A stretch of DNA of 64,000 nucleotides from Butyrivibrio sp. WCD3002. GTDB lineage: Bacteria; Bacillota; Clostridia; Lachnospirales; Lachnospiraceae. The stretch is taken from positions 115,579-179,578 of the forward strand of contig NZ_AUJO01000008.1 of assembly GCF_000424265.1 (NCBI RefSeq). Reading direction: 5' to 3'. Shown here piece by piece: positions 44,413 to 52,969 of this stretch (its first letter is position 1; every line of letters begins with the position of its first letter). The position numbers and the translations under genes were made by a program. The notes under the pieces are model-generated. The model searched no databases. It was not told where the DNA came from and worked only from the letters and a program-made list of their open reading frames with translations.

Positions 44413-46095
44413 TTAGTAATTATTATCCATGATAATAGGTAAAATCATGGGTCTTCTCTTTGTCTTCTTCCAGATGAAATCCGAAAGGACATCCTTAACA
44501 ATATTCTTTAACTTGTTCCAATCAGTTATACCACTATCCAGTGCTTCTGTCACCTCATCAAGAACAAGGTCCGTAGCATAATCGATGAGCTGATCGGATT
44601 CTCTTACATATACAAAGCCTCTTGAAACAATGCTGGGGCCTGATACAAGCTGAGCATTTTCCTTATCAATGCCAAATACAACAATGACAATACCGTCTTC
44701 AGCAAGTCTCTGTCTGTCTCTGAGAACCACATTACCGACATCACCTACGCCAAGACCGTCAACCAAAATAGCTCCTACAGGCACCTTGCCGGTAACCTTG
44801 GCACTATCCTCTCTAAGCTCAAGTACATCACCTGATCTGATGATAAAGATATTATCCTTATCCATACCAAGGCCCATGGCAATGTTCTTCTGAGCTATGA
44901 GATGCTTGTACTCTCCATGCACAGGTATAAAGTACTTAGGTCTTACCAGTGTATGGATAAGCTTGATATCCTCCTGACAGGCATGTCCGGATACGTGAAC
45001 ATCCTGGAAAATAACATCAGCGCCCTTAATAAGCAGGTCATTGATAACATTTGTAACCGCCTTCTCATTACCCGGTATCGGATGAGATGAAAAAATGATT
45101 GTATCGCCGGGTCTTATGCTAATCTTCTTATGCTGACCGCTGGCCATGCGGCTAAGTGCAGCCATACTCTCGCCCTGGCTTCCGGTTGTTATGATAACAG
45201 TCTTATTATCCGGATAGCTCTTAAGCTGTTCAACATCCACCAAAGTATTTTCCGGAATCTGAATGCACTCAAGCTTCTGGGCAATATCTATAATATTTAC
45301 CATACTTCGGCCTTCTACCGCAACCTTACGTCCGAACTTGTAGGCCGTATTAATGATCTGCTGAACTCTGTCTACGTTTGATGCAAAGGTAGCAACTATT
45401 ATTCTTGAATTAGCATGCTCTTCAAACAGAGAGTCAAAGGTTTTTCCAACAGTCCTCTCTGATGCAGTAAAGCCGGGTCGCTCTGCATTGGTGGAATCAC
45501 ACATAAGCGCAAGGACGCCCTTTTTACCAATCTCACCAAATCTCTGAAGATCGATCGGGTCTCCGTAAACCGGTGTATAATCCACCTTGAAATCTCCGGT
45601 GTGAACCACTATTCCCGCAGGAGAATAAATCGCAAGTGCCGCAGCATCTACGATTGAATGGTTTGTTCTGATAAATTCCACTCTGAAATCACCAAGATTA
45701 ATAGACTGTCCGAATTTAACAACCTTACGTCTTACCTTCTTAACAAGACCGTGCTCCTCAAGCTTATGCTCGATTATACCCATGGTAAGTCTCGTTGCAT
45801 AAATCGGAACATTAAGCTCCTTTAAAACATAAGGGAGCGCACCGATGTGGTCCTCATGTCCGTGGGTTATGACAAATCCCTTAACCTTATCCGCATTATT
45901 CTTCAGATAGGTAATATCAGGGATAACAAGATCGATTCCCAGCATATCATCATCAGGGAATGACAGACCGCAATCCACCACAATAATACTGTCTTCATAG
46001 CGGAAGGCAGTAATGTTCATTCCAATCTGCTCCAATCCTCCAAGGGGTATTACCTGAAGTCCTGAAGCAGCAGTATTCGTTTTCTTTTTATTCAA
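44413..46095 (-). CDS. rnj: Ribonuclease J
   Basis: A 560-residue beta-CASP nuclease. The metallo-beta-lactamase core carries HGHEDHIGALP near residue 75. The conserved VHTGDFK and the beta-CASP region (FASNVDRVQQII, SSHPIPGNEK, VHVSGHACQEDI) follow, then a C-terminal domain. It acts as an endonuclease and 5' exonuclease in mRNA and rRNA processing. The start is most likely TTG at 46095, which has GGAGG 8 bases upstream inside fur; a GTG at 46110 has no good site. It overlaps fur by 8 bases and precedes the MltG-like gene by 11 bases. Confidence 0.96.
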   Translation of the reverse strand: MNKKKTNTAASGLQVIPLGGLEQIGMNITAFRYEDSIIVVDCGLSFPDDDMLGIDLVIPDITYLKNNADKVKGFVITHGHEDHIGALPYVLKELNVPIYATRLTMGIIEHKLEEHGLVKKVRRKVVKFGQSINLGDFRVEFIRTNHSIVDAAALAIYSPAGIVVHTGDFKVDYTPVYGDPIDLQRFGEIGKKGVLALMCDSTNAERPGFTASERTVGKTFDSLFEEHANSRIIVATFASNVDRVQQIINTAYKFGRKVAVEGRSMVNIIDIAQKLECIQIPENTLVDVEQLKSYPDNKTVIITTGSQGESMAALSRMASGQHKKISIRPGDTIIFSSHPIPGNEKAVTNVINDLLIKGADVIFQDVHVSGHACQEDIKLIHTLVRPKYFIPVHGEYKHLIAQKNIAMGLGMDKDNIFIIRSGDVLELREDSAKVTGKVPVGAILVDGLGVGDVGNVVLRDRQRLAEDGIVIVVFGIDKENAQLVSGPSIVSRGFVYVRESDQLIDYATDLVLDEVTEALDSGITDWNKLKNIVKDVLSDFIWKKTKRRPMILPIIMDNNY

Positions 46096-46576
46096 TCGGT
46101 TTTCCTCCACATTCTTTACAATAACCGTAGAGTTTCACCTCATGATCGATAACTTTAAAACCTGTTTTCTTCGCTATCTTGAGTTCGAGGTTCTCCATCA
46201 TGTCTTCCTCGAATTCAAATACTCTTCCGCAGTTTACACAAATCAAATGATGATGGTGGTGCTTATGACTGCCATCTTTTGACAGATGTACCAGTTCATA
46301 GCGTTCTATTCCATCATCAAAGTTAACCCGATCGATAAGCTGAAGCTCTTTCAATACCTGAACTGTTCTATAAATAGTCGCAAGCCCTATCTCAGGGTTC
46401 GACTTTTTTACCAAATCATAAATTTCTTCCACGGTAAGGTGTGCATCCGGGTTAATTCCCAATGTGTCAAGCACAGCAAGACGCTGCGTAGTCACCTTAA
46501 GACCGCGCTCTTTTAATAATGTCTTAAATTCCTCAGATGTAAGTATCTCTCTTTGCGTCGTGTTTTTATTCTTCAA
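46088..46576 (-). CDS. Fur family metal-dependent transcriptional regulator
   Basis: A 162-residue repressor. The winged helix lies at about 10-90 (GLKVTTQRLAVLDTL, GLATIYRTVQVL). The metal-binding dimer domain carries a His cluster (KHHHHHLIC) and two CxxC pairs (CVNC and CKEC) for structural zinc. Fur, Zur and PerR cannot be told apart safely from these motifs. The start codon is TTG, preceded by GGGGGTGGA. It is coupled to the RNase J gene by an 8-base overlap. Confidence 0.92.
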   Translation of the reverse strand: MKNKNTTQREILTSEEFKTLLKERGLKVTTQRLAVLDTLGINPDAHLTVEEIYDLVKKSNPEIGLATIYRTVQVLKELQLIDRVNFDDGIERYELVHLSKDGSHKHHHHHLICVNCGRVFEFEEDMMENLELKIAKKTGFKVIDHEVKLYGYCKECGGKPIE

Positions 46577-46603
46577 AATCCACCCCCGGATTTATCATAA
46601 GAA

Positions 46604-46864
46604 TTAATCTAGGCCGATATCGTCATCTTCCAATAGTTTTCTGAATACAACGGCAACAGCGTTAAGTTCCTTATCATCCTCGACAATGGTGTAGTTTGCT
46701 TCATCATCGCCTTTTTCAGAATCATCTCTTAAAATCAGAGCCTCTCCGTCACCATCCTCTACGTCTGTGACCAATATATAGGATTTTGCTCCTATCACAG
46801 TCTGTTCCAACACGAAAAAGTCCACGGGCTCCTCACCCTCCGGACGGAATGTAATTTTTTCCAT
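46604..46864 (-). CDS. DUF1292 family protein
   Basis: An 86-residue acidic cytoplasmic protein of the DUF1292 (YrzB-like) family (ITFRPEGEEPVDFFVLEQTVIGAKSYILV with an acidic C terminus). Its role is unknown, but it is kept next to ruvX and ireB in many Firmicutes. The ribosome-binding site is GAGGCG. It lies 18 bases after ruvX. Confidence 0.9.
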   Translation of the reverse strand: MEKITFRPEGEEPVDFFVLEQTVIGAKSYILVTDVEDGDGEALILRDDSEKGDDEANYTIVEDDKELNAVAVVFRKLLEDDDIGLD

Positions 46865-46882
46865 ATTTTGTTTCGCCTCTTT

Positions 46883-47302
46883 CTAGCCTCTGTTGTCCAG
46901 ATAATCCTGCAATATAATCTGTGCGGCTATCATGTCGACGTACTCCTTGCGATCGGCTTTCTTTATGCCGACTTCATCCATTATGGCGTCAGCCTCCACC
47001 GTCGTAAGTCGTTCGTCCCACATAATAACTGGAAGAGAGGTCCTTCTCTCAAGCTTCTCCCTAAACTCTTCAGACAGCGCTGAGCGCACTGACTCAGACT
47101 GATCCATGTTCAGCGGAAGTCCAAGCACTATCGTCTCGACATCATACTCCTGGATCAGTTCTTCTATACGCGCCAGCGTCTTACGAAGCTTATTCTCTTC
47201 TTTTCTACGGATAATCTCCTTGGCCTGAGCCGTTAAAAGCAGCTCATCGCTGATAGCGACTCCCACGGTCTTGGAGCCGTAATCCAAACCCATTATTCGC
47301 AT
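46883..47302 (-). CDS. ruvX: Holliday junction resolvase-like RuvX/YqgF
   Basis: A 139-residue RNase H-fold nuclease. The opening [24 protein letters not shown], the middle [15 protein letters not shown] and the end [19 protein letters not shown] supply the three acidic positions of the family. It is linked to 16S rRNA 5' end maturation and to recombination. The start ATG shares its A with the ireB stop (TAATG), and there is little Shine-Dalgarno sequence, so it depends on coupling. Confidence 0.94.
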   Translation of the reverse strand: MRIMGLDYGSKTVGVAISDELLLTAQAKEIIRRKEENKLRKTLARIEELIQEYDVETIVLGLPLNMDQSESVRSALSEEFREKLERRTSLPVIMWDERLTTVEADAIMDEVGIKKADRKEYVDMIAAQIILQDYLDNRG

Positions 47303-47577
47303 TATTTTCTGGACCAGTTGTTGTTCTTAATATACTCTGTGAGCATCTCTTCTACGAGCTCATCACGCTCTACCTTCATGATCAGACTTCTGGCACCCAT
47401 GTGGCTGGTAATATAAGTGGGATCACCTGACATGATGTAACCAACAATCTGATTTACCGGATTGTAACCCTTTTCAAGAAGTGCCTCATATACTATTGAA
47501 AGTACCTTCTTGACACCAGTCTCCGGCTCAACATCAACCTTGAAAAATTGTGTGTTACCTAAATTCTGATCTGCCAT
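47302..47577 (-). CDS. ireB: IreB family regulatory phosphoprotein
   Basis: A 91-residue protein (DUF965). The N-terminal [10 protein letters not shown] holds a Thr that in Enterococcus IreB is phosphorylated by the PASTA kinase IreK. The body reads [31 protein letters not shown], the family core. It controls cell-wall stress responses in Enterococcus; here the role is by homology. AGAGGAAAAAG precedes the ATG. The 118-bp gap upstream contains a small hairpin (AAATGTAC facing GTACATTT) but no clear promoter. Confidence 0.94.
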   Translation of the reverse strand: MADQNLGNTQFFKVDVEPETGVKKVLSIVYEALLEKGYNPVNQIVGYIMSGDPTYITSHMGARSLIMKVERDELVEEMLTEYIKNNNWSRK

Positions 47578-47695
47578 TCACTTTTTCCTCTTTTTTTCTT
47601 TTTATATCCAAATGTACCCTCAGTACATTTAAAGTCCCAGCAATAAAAACAGTTAGGGCATGTTACATAGTTATATTAATATTACCCTATAAATA

Positions 47696-49036
47696 TTAAA
47701 TTAGCAATGTATCGTCAGAAAGGAATTCTTTTATCGTACCCTGAGTAATATCCCCACTCTTTATGCCCTTATCTGCAGCTTCCTGCTCCGGTATCGCTAC
47801 TCTGACATATCTTGAAGTAAAGCCGATAAGATATCTCTTTCCCTTTATTTCCTCAATATCTTCCCAAAGAATCTTCTCAGTTTCTCCGATAAAGTTATTT
47901 CGGTAGTTTCTTGACTGTTCCTTAGTCATTGTCAAAAGAATATTACTTCTTTCTGTTTTTTCTCTGTCAGTCAGCTGATCCTCCATCTTGGCGGCAACAG
48001 TGCCTTTTCTTGCAGAATACTTGAAAACATGCATCTCATAGAAATTGATATTCTCTACAAATGCTCTGCTCTCCTCAAAGGTCTCCTCTGTTTCTCCGGG
48101 AAATCCGACGATCACATCTGTTGTTATAGCAGGCTTATCGTAAGCAAGTCTCAGCTGCCTTACGCCTTCCGCATATTCCTCAGCAGAATAATGCCTGTTC
48201 ATCCTCTTTAATGTGTCATTACTTCCACTCTGGAGTGAAAGGTGGAAATGGGGACAAACCTTGGACAGTGACGCCATTTTCTGTGCAGATTCCTCTGTGA
48301 TGATTCTGGGTTCAAGGGAGCTTAGACGAATTCTCTCAATTCCTTCGATATCATTTAGCTTTGTAAGAAGCTGCAAAAGCTCGCTGCCGCCTCTGTCAAG
48401 GCCATAGGAGCTTATATGGATACCTGTCAGGACAATTTCCTTACAGCCATCCTTCGCCAAAAGCTCGACCTCGTTAAGAATATCCGCTTCCTGTCTGCTG
48501 CGGATCCTTCCTCTGGCATAAGGGATTATACAATAGGAACAGAACTGATTGCAGCCATCCTGAATCTTAATGTATGCCCTTGTATGCCCAGGCATACGTG
48601 TAAGCTCCATATCCTCATATCTCTGAGACGGATCGTTAATATCGGACATGCAGATTCTTCCTGCAAGCTCTTCCTGTTTTGCTTCTTCCTGCTCCTTAAA
48701 ATATTCCTCAAGAATGCCTACAATATCAGACTTCTTATTATTTCCGACAATGATATCGATGGATTCGTCATCTTTAATTCTGTCCTTGTCAGTCTCTACA
48801 TAGCAACCACAGGCCACAACCACCGAAGATGGGTTCTTTCTTTTTGCTTTATGAAGCATCTGTCTGCTTTTATGGTCTGCAATCTGGGTTACTGAGCAGG
48901 TATTTATGATATAAATGTCAGCTGTTTCATCAAATGCTACAATCTTATATCCGCTTTCTTGTAACTTTTGTCCCATCACATCGGTCTCGTACCTATTTAC
49001 CTTGCATCCGAGGCTATGTAGTGCGACACTTTTCAT
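47696..49036 (-). CDS. mtaB: tRNA t6A37 methylthiotransferase MtaB
   Basis: A 446-residue radical SAM enzyme that adds a methylthio group to t6A37 of tRNAs. The N-terminal domain carries the cysteines of the auxiliary 4Fe-4S cluster (Cys11, Cys47, and Cys76 or Cys78). The radical SAM motif is Cys162-x3-Cys166-x2-Cys169 in GCNQFCSYC. A TRAM-like RNA-binding end follows. The ATG has GGAGG upstream. It is divergent from the HPr-like gene and stands at the head of the RNA/wall block, separated from ireB by 118 bp. Confidence 0.95.
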   Translation of the reverse strand: MKSVALHSLGCKVNRYETDVMGQKLQESGYKIVAFDETADIYIINTCSVTQIADHKSRQMLHKAKRKNPSSVVVACGCYVETDKDRIKDDESIDIIVGNNKKSDIVGILEEYFKEQEEAKQEELAGRICMSDINDPSQRYEDMELTRMPGHTRAYIKIQDGCNQFCSYCIIPYARGRIRSRQEADILNEVELLAKDGCKEIVLTGIHISSYGLDRGGSELLQLLTKLNDIEGIERIRLSSLEPRIITEESAQKMASLSKVCPHFHLSLQSGSNDTLKRMNRHYSAEEYAEGVRQLRLAYDKPAITTDVIVGFPGETEETFEESRAFVENINFYEMHVFKYSARKGTVAAKMEDQLTDREKTERSNILLTMTKEQSRNYRNNFIGETEKILWEDIEEIKGKRYLIGFTSRYVRVAIPEQEAADKGIKSGDITQGTIKEFLSDDTLLI

Positions 49037-49069
49037 ATTGAACCTCCATTATTTTTGACGTTTCTATCA

Positions 49070-49098
49070 TTGACTTTTAACGTCCTTCCGTTTACTAT
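49070..49098 (+). promoter_or_regulatory. Sigma-A promoter of the HPr-like gene
   Basis: TTGACT, a 17-base spacer and TACTAT lie 27 bases before the ATG at 49126, in the 89-bp gap shared with divergent mtaB. Confidence 0.65.
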
Positions 49099-49125
49099 TA
49101 AGGAAAAGAAGGAGGTATTTGCGCA

Positions 49126-49356
49126 ATGAAAACCGTAAAAATTTCTTTAAACTCTATCGATAAGGTTAAGTCTTTTGTAAATGATATTACAAAGTTTGAT
49201 TATGATTTTGACCTTGTATCCGGTAGATACGTAATTGACGCAAAATCCATCATGGGTATTTTCTCACTCGATCTTTCAAAGCCGATCGATCTTAACATCC
49301 ATGCTGAAGATGGCGCCGATGAAGTACTGGCAATCTTAAAGCCGTACATGATCTGA
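49126..49356 (+). CDS. HPr-like protein lacking the phosphorylated histidine
   Basis: A 76-residue protein with the HPr fold pattern. The segment around the regulatory serine is kept (AKSIMGIFSLDLSKPIDL). The active-site histidine region is replaced (NSIDKVKSFVND), with no His in the first 50 residues. It cannot carry phosphate from enzyme I in the usual way. It might still be modified at the Ser of KSIMG or bind partners such as CcpA; this is inference. AAGGAGG precedes the ATG. It is a single-gene unit with its own promoter and terminator. Confidence 0.85.
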   Translation: MKTVKISLNSIDKVKSFVNDITKFDYDFDLVSGRYVIDAKSIMGIFSLDLSKPIDLNIHAEDGADEVLAILKPYMI

Positions 49357-49388
49357 TCTAATCAGATCAATTATTTAGAAAACTACTG

Positions 49389-49418
49389 AAACCTGTGACT
49401 TACGTCACAGGTTTTTTT
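49389..49418 (+). terminator. Terminator after the HPr-like gene
   Basis: AAACCTGTGAC pairs perfectly with GTCACAGGTTT around a 4-base loop, followed by seven T. Confidence 0.92.
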
Positions 49419-49456
49419 AGTATTGCGTTTCAATCTGTCTCCGCAATCACCTGCAA

Positions 49457-49576
49457 ACATGTATATTCCACTCAGCTGACGCTCCCGCTCTGTAAAAAAC
49501 GTAGCGGTACTAGGGCGTCAAAAAACGCCGCCCAAGTGCCGACGTTTTTTAAAGCAGCTTCGTGGATCATACATGT
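49457..49576. repeat. 120-bp palindromic intergenic element, copy 1
   Basis: The core runs from ACATGTATATTCCAC to GTGGATCATACATGT and is an imperfect palindrome. The inner stem pairs AAAAAACGT with ACGTTTTTT. It aligns without gaps to the copy at 54053-54172 (about 90 of 120 positions, hand count). Further arms outside the core also pair (CAATCTGT at about 49430 with ACAGATTG at about 49601). The whole hairpin therefore spans about 49424-49616 and fills the gap between the HPr-like terminator and the thiI stop codon. Confidence 0.75.
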
Positions 49577-49625
49577 TTTCCGGTTCTGCCAGAAACAGAT
49601 TGAAGCGCTGATACACTAAAATTCC

Positions 49626-50828
49626 TTATACCTCTAACTCTATGATCTCATCTGTATCAAGAGCAGTCTGAACTAATTCATCTATCTTCTCTACCAAGCG
49701 CTTCTCGTGAGCTCTTATAACCTCAAGGCGAGGCTTGGTTACGGGGTGCTTCGCAACAAAGATTGTGCAGCAGTCCTCGTAAGGAAGGATTGATGTCTCA
49801 TATGCACCGATCTTAAGGGAGATGTCTACGATGTCCTGCTTGTCGAAGGCGATGACAGGGCGATATACCGGCATATCCTGGACAACCTCGTTGGTGGCCA
49901 TAAGTGACTCCATGGTCTGTGATGCCACCTGGCCGATGCTCTCACCTGTAATAAGTCCGATGCACTTATTCTGAGCAGCGATCATGTCTGCAATTCTCAT
50001 CATATATCTGCGCATGATGATAGTAAGCTCATCATGAGGACACTCTTTATAGATATACATCTGAATATCGGTAAAGTTGATTACGTGGAGTCTTACCTTA
50101 CCTGTGTATTTTGCAATTACTTTTGCAAGGTCAACAACCTTCTGCTTTGCTCTTTCACTTGTATAAGGCGGAGCATTGAAATAAACTGCTTCAATCTCAA
50201 CACCTCTTTTAGCTATCATATAGCCTGCAACAGGGGAATCAATTCCGCCTGAAAGAAGAAGCATTGCTTTTCCGCTGGTACCAATGGGCATTCCGCCGGG
50301 TCCCGGAATAATCTCTGAGAAGATATTTACCTTCTCACGAATCTCAACACTTATGAGAATGTCAGGATTTCTAACATCAACCTTCATCTCCGGATAAGCA
50401 TCAAGGACCTGTGCCCCGATCTCAGCTGCTGCCTCCATTGAATCAAGGGGATAGGTCTTATCAACACGTCTGCACTTTATCTTAAAGGTCTTGTTCTTAT
50501 CAGGGTATACGCCATCTATGAACTTAATGACCTCCTGTGAAAGGCCGTTTATATCAGGAAGCTTGTTATCTCCGTCTCTTTCAATGCAGACTGCAGGACA
50601 AATACCTGTTATTCCAAATACTGTCTGAAGTGCTGCAACGGTCTCATCAAAATCAAAGCCTGCAGCATTTAAATATATTCTTCCCGAAACTCTGAATATA
50701 CTAAATTTGCCCTCGCATTTTTCAAGAACTCGCTCCATCTGCTTAACTAGTGCTTCCTCAAACAGATATCTGTTCTTTCCCTTGATACCTATCTCTGCAT
50801 ACTTAATTACAAATGCATGGTACTGCAT
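49626..50828 (-). CDS. thiI: tRNA 4-thiouridine synthase ThiI, without rhodanese domain
   Basis: A 400-residue enzyme that thiolates uridine-8 of tRNA. Order: N-terminal ferredoxin-like region, THUMP domain (about 60-165), then the PP-loop ATP pyrophosphatase with SGGIDS at 193-198. A CC pair lies in EDCCTIFVAKHP. The C-terminal rhodanese domain of the E. coli protein is absent, as in most Firmicutes. There the sulfur comes from a dedicated cysteine desulfurase, and here one is encoded directly upstream. The ribosome-binding site is AGGAAGG. Confidence 0.95.
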   Translation of the reverse strand: MQYHAFVIKYAEIGIKGKNRYLFEEALVKQMERVLEKCEGKFSIFRVSGRIYLNAAGFDFDETVAALQTVFGITGICPAVCIERDGDNKLPDINGLSQEVIKFIDGVYPDKNKTFKIKCRRVDKTYPLDSMEAAAEIGAQVLDAYPEMKVDVRNPDILISVEIREKVNIFSEIIPGPGGMPIGTSGKAMLLLSGGIDSPVAGYMIAKRGVEIEAVYFNAPPYTSERAKQKVVDLAKVIAKYTGKVRLHVINFTDIQMYIYKECPHDELTIIMRRYMMRIADMIAAQNKCIGLITGESIGQVASQTMESLMATNEVVQDMPVYRPVIAFDKQDIVDISLKIGAYETSILPYEDCCTIFVAKHPVTKPRLEVIRAHEKRLVEKIDELVQTALDTDEIIELEV

Positions 50829-50921
50829 AATAATTTCCTTCCTAAATACATACCACGATGCAGTCCTGTTTTCTCAGGAATGCATTCAAACTACTTACGT
50901 TAACATTATCTGCTTCCAAGC

Positions 50922-52130
50922 TTATCGCCTTGCAAACTGTCTCAGCATCGGAATAATCTGAGCAAAAGCTTCTACTGTATCATCTATCTCTTGTTCCGTA
51001 GTAAACTCAGACATACTAAGTCTGACTGTGCTGTCAAGAAGCTCCTTGGGGAGACTTACTGCTTTTAGTGTAGCTGATACGCTTGGATGATTTGTTGCGC
51101 AGGCACTACCTGCAGATACATAAATCTCTTTATCTTCCAAGGCATGGAGTAAAACCTCAGCCCTTACTCCCTTAACGGATACGCTTATTATGTGGGGAGC
51201 AGTATTTCTTATGGCTTTTGAAAGTTCCTCATCCGAAAGCTCTAAGATATTCTTATCTTCGGCAAAAAGTCCGTTTATTCTGATGTCTGGAAGTTTTTCC
51301 GAAAGTCCCTTTATCAGTCTTTTCTTAAGAGAATACAGCTTTTCTGACTTCTCATCAAAATCCTTATATATCATCTCTGATGCAAGGCCCAGTCCTGCTA
51401 TTCCGGGAACATTAAGAGTACCTGAACGAAGTCCTCCCTGCTGGCCACCGCCATAGCTTATGGGAATTATTCTTACTCCGGATCTTACATATAAAAAGCC
51501 AATACCCTTAGGTCCGTGAATCTTATGTCCGCTAACTGACATCATATCGATTCCCGCCTGCTTAAGGTTAAAGCGATACTTGCCGTAGCCCTGAACCGCA
51601 TCCACATGGAAAAGAATATCGGGATTTTTCTTGTGGATTATCTGGGCAGCTTCTTCAACGGGCTGTCTTGCACCAATTTCGTTATTAACTGCCATTATGG
51701 AAACAAGGATAGTGTCCTCTCTGATGGCACTTTCAAGTTCTGCAAGATTGATCCTGCCATCTTCTCCTACACCGAGGTAAGTCACTTCAAAGCCCTGTTC
51801 CTCAAGATATTTCATTGTATTTAAAACCGCAGGATGTTCAACCGCTGTAGTTATAAGGTGTTTGCCCAGCCTTTGCTTTGCCATGGCACCGCCTATTATT
51901 GCAGTATTATCTGACTCTGTTCCGCCGGATGTAAAAAGAATATCCTTTGCATTTACTTTAAGAGTCTTTGCAATCTGCTCTGCTGCCTGCTTCGTATAAT
52001 TCTCTGCCACAACGCCCATGTGATGCATGCTTGACGGATTACCGTAATCCTCCGTCATTGTCTTCACCACAAGGTCTGCCACCTCTTTGTAAACCCTGGT
52101 GGTTGCGGAATTATCTAAATAAATTTCCAT
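50922..52130 (-). CDS. Cysteine desulfurase (NifS/IscS-type, partner of ThiI)
   Basis: A 402-residue class V aminotransferase-fold enzyme that draws sulfur from cysteine. It opens MEIYLDNSATT. His99 (AVEHPA) stacks on PLP and Lys203 (VSGHKIHG) binds PLP. The catalytic Cys sits in SAGSACATNHP. The ATG at 52130 has AAGGA 7 bases upstream; a TTG 30 bases earlier is less likely. Position next to thiI suggests the NifZ-like role of feeding tRNA thiolation. The 93-bp gap to thiI holds a stem-loop (TCCTG facing CAGGA within TGCA arms) without a T run. Confidence 0.94.
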   Translation of the reverse strand: MEIYLDNSATTRVYKEVADLVVKTMTEDYGNPSSMHHMGVVAENYTKQAAEQIAKTLKVNAKDILFTSGGTESDNTAIIGGAMAKQRLGKHLITTAVEHPAVLNTMKYLEEQGFEVTYLGVGEDGRINLAELESAIREDTILVSIMAVNNEIGARQPVEEAAQIIHKKNPDILFHVDAVQGYGKYRFNLKQAGIDMMSVSGHKIHGPKGIGFLYVRSGVRIIPISYGGGQQGGLRSGTLNVPGIAGLGLASEMIYKDFDEKSEKLYSLKKRLIKGLSEKLPDIRINGLFAEDKNILELSDEELSKAIRNTAPHIISVSVKGVRAEVLLHALEDKEIYVSAGSACATNHPSVSATLKAVSLPKELLDSTVRLSMSEFTTEQEIDDTVEAFAQIIPMLRQFARR

Positions 52131-52171
52131 TACCGTTTCCTTACTAATGCCGGTTGGCAATCAATTACAAT

Positions 52172-52954
52172 TCAAACTTCAAAAGTATACATTAACCACG
52201 CCAGCATTGTAAAGCCCGCAGTTTCTGTTCTGAGGATTCGCTTACCCATAGTGATGGTCTTAAATCCGTTTTCACCTGCAAAAGCCACCTCTTCATCGGC
52301 AAAGCCGCCCTCCGGGCCCACAAAAATTCCAACACTCTCCCCGGGCTTAATACTCTCAATGACCTTTTTGGTATAATCCATACCCTCAGCCATCTCGTAG
52401 GGAAGGAGCTTTACATCAATCTGCTCAGCATACTTAACTGCTTCCTTATATGACATTGGCATCGTAACCTCAGGAATAGCTCCGCGCTTACTCTGCTTTG
52501 CAGCTGCCTCTGAAATGGCATTCCATCTTTTCACTTTCGATGCCGCTCTTTTTTCATCAAGCTTCACAACGCATCTTTTCATGGAAACAGGGATGATCTG
52601 ATAAGCTCCAAGCTCAACCGCCTTCTGGATTATGAGCTCCATTTTATCTCCCTTGGGAAGTCCCTGGAAAAGATATATCTTTGAAAGAAGCTCTGCCCCG
52701 TTTTCCTTTACAAAACGCAGCTCTCCCACAAGCTGAGAATCCTCTATGGACTCTATACCGAATCTATACTCTTTTCTTCCGGAAAACTCATCCTCAGCTC
52801 CGGGAATTCCATCTTCATCCCTGATGCTTACGGAAAACTCTTCGCCCACCTTCATTCTAAGGACGTTCACCATGTGATTGAAATCATCACCGTCTATGAT
52901 TATTTTCTTTCCATCATCTATAAACTGAGCACTGTCAGCAAAAAAATGGTACAT
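52172..52954 (-). CDS. rsmE: 16S rRNA (uracil-1498-N3)-methyltransferase RsmE
   Basis: A 260-residue SPOUT-class methyltransferase. The N-terminal PUA-like domain (about 15-75; DDFNHMVNVLRMKVGEEF) is followed by the knotted domain with SIKPGESVGIFVGPEGGFADEEV and MGKRILRTETAGFTML, the SAM-binding loops. It methylates U1498 of 16S rRNA. AAGGAAAC precedes the ATG. It follows prmA by 15 bases, a pair conserved across Firmicutes. Confidence 0.96.
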   Translation of the reverse strand: MYHFFADSAQFIDDGKKIIIDGDDFNHMVNVLRMKVGEEFSVSIRDEDGIPGAEDEFSGRKEYRFGIESIEDSQLVGELRFVKENGAELLSKIYLFQGLPKGDKMELIIQKAVELGAYQIIPVSMKRCVVKLDEKRAASKVKRWNAISEAAAKQSKRGAIPEVTMPMSYKEAVKYAEQIDVKLLPYEMAEGMDYTKKVIESIKPGESVGIFVGPEGGFADEEVAFAGENGFKTITMGKRILRTETAGFTMLAWLMYTFEV

Positions 52955-52969
52955 TTCTGTTTCCTTCCA

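Noticed and set aside
47578..47695. Possible leader structure or riboswitch before ireB
   Set aside because: Only a short hairpin (AAATGTAC/GTACATTT) and an AT-rich stretch are present; nothing matches a known riboswitch.
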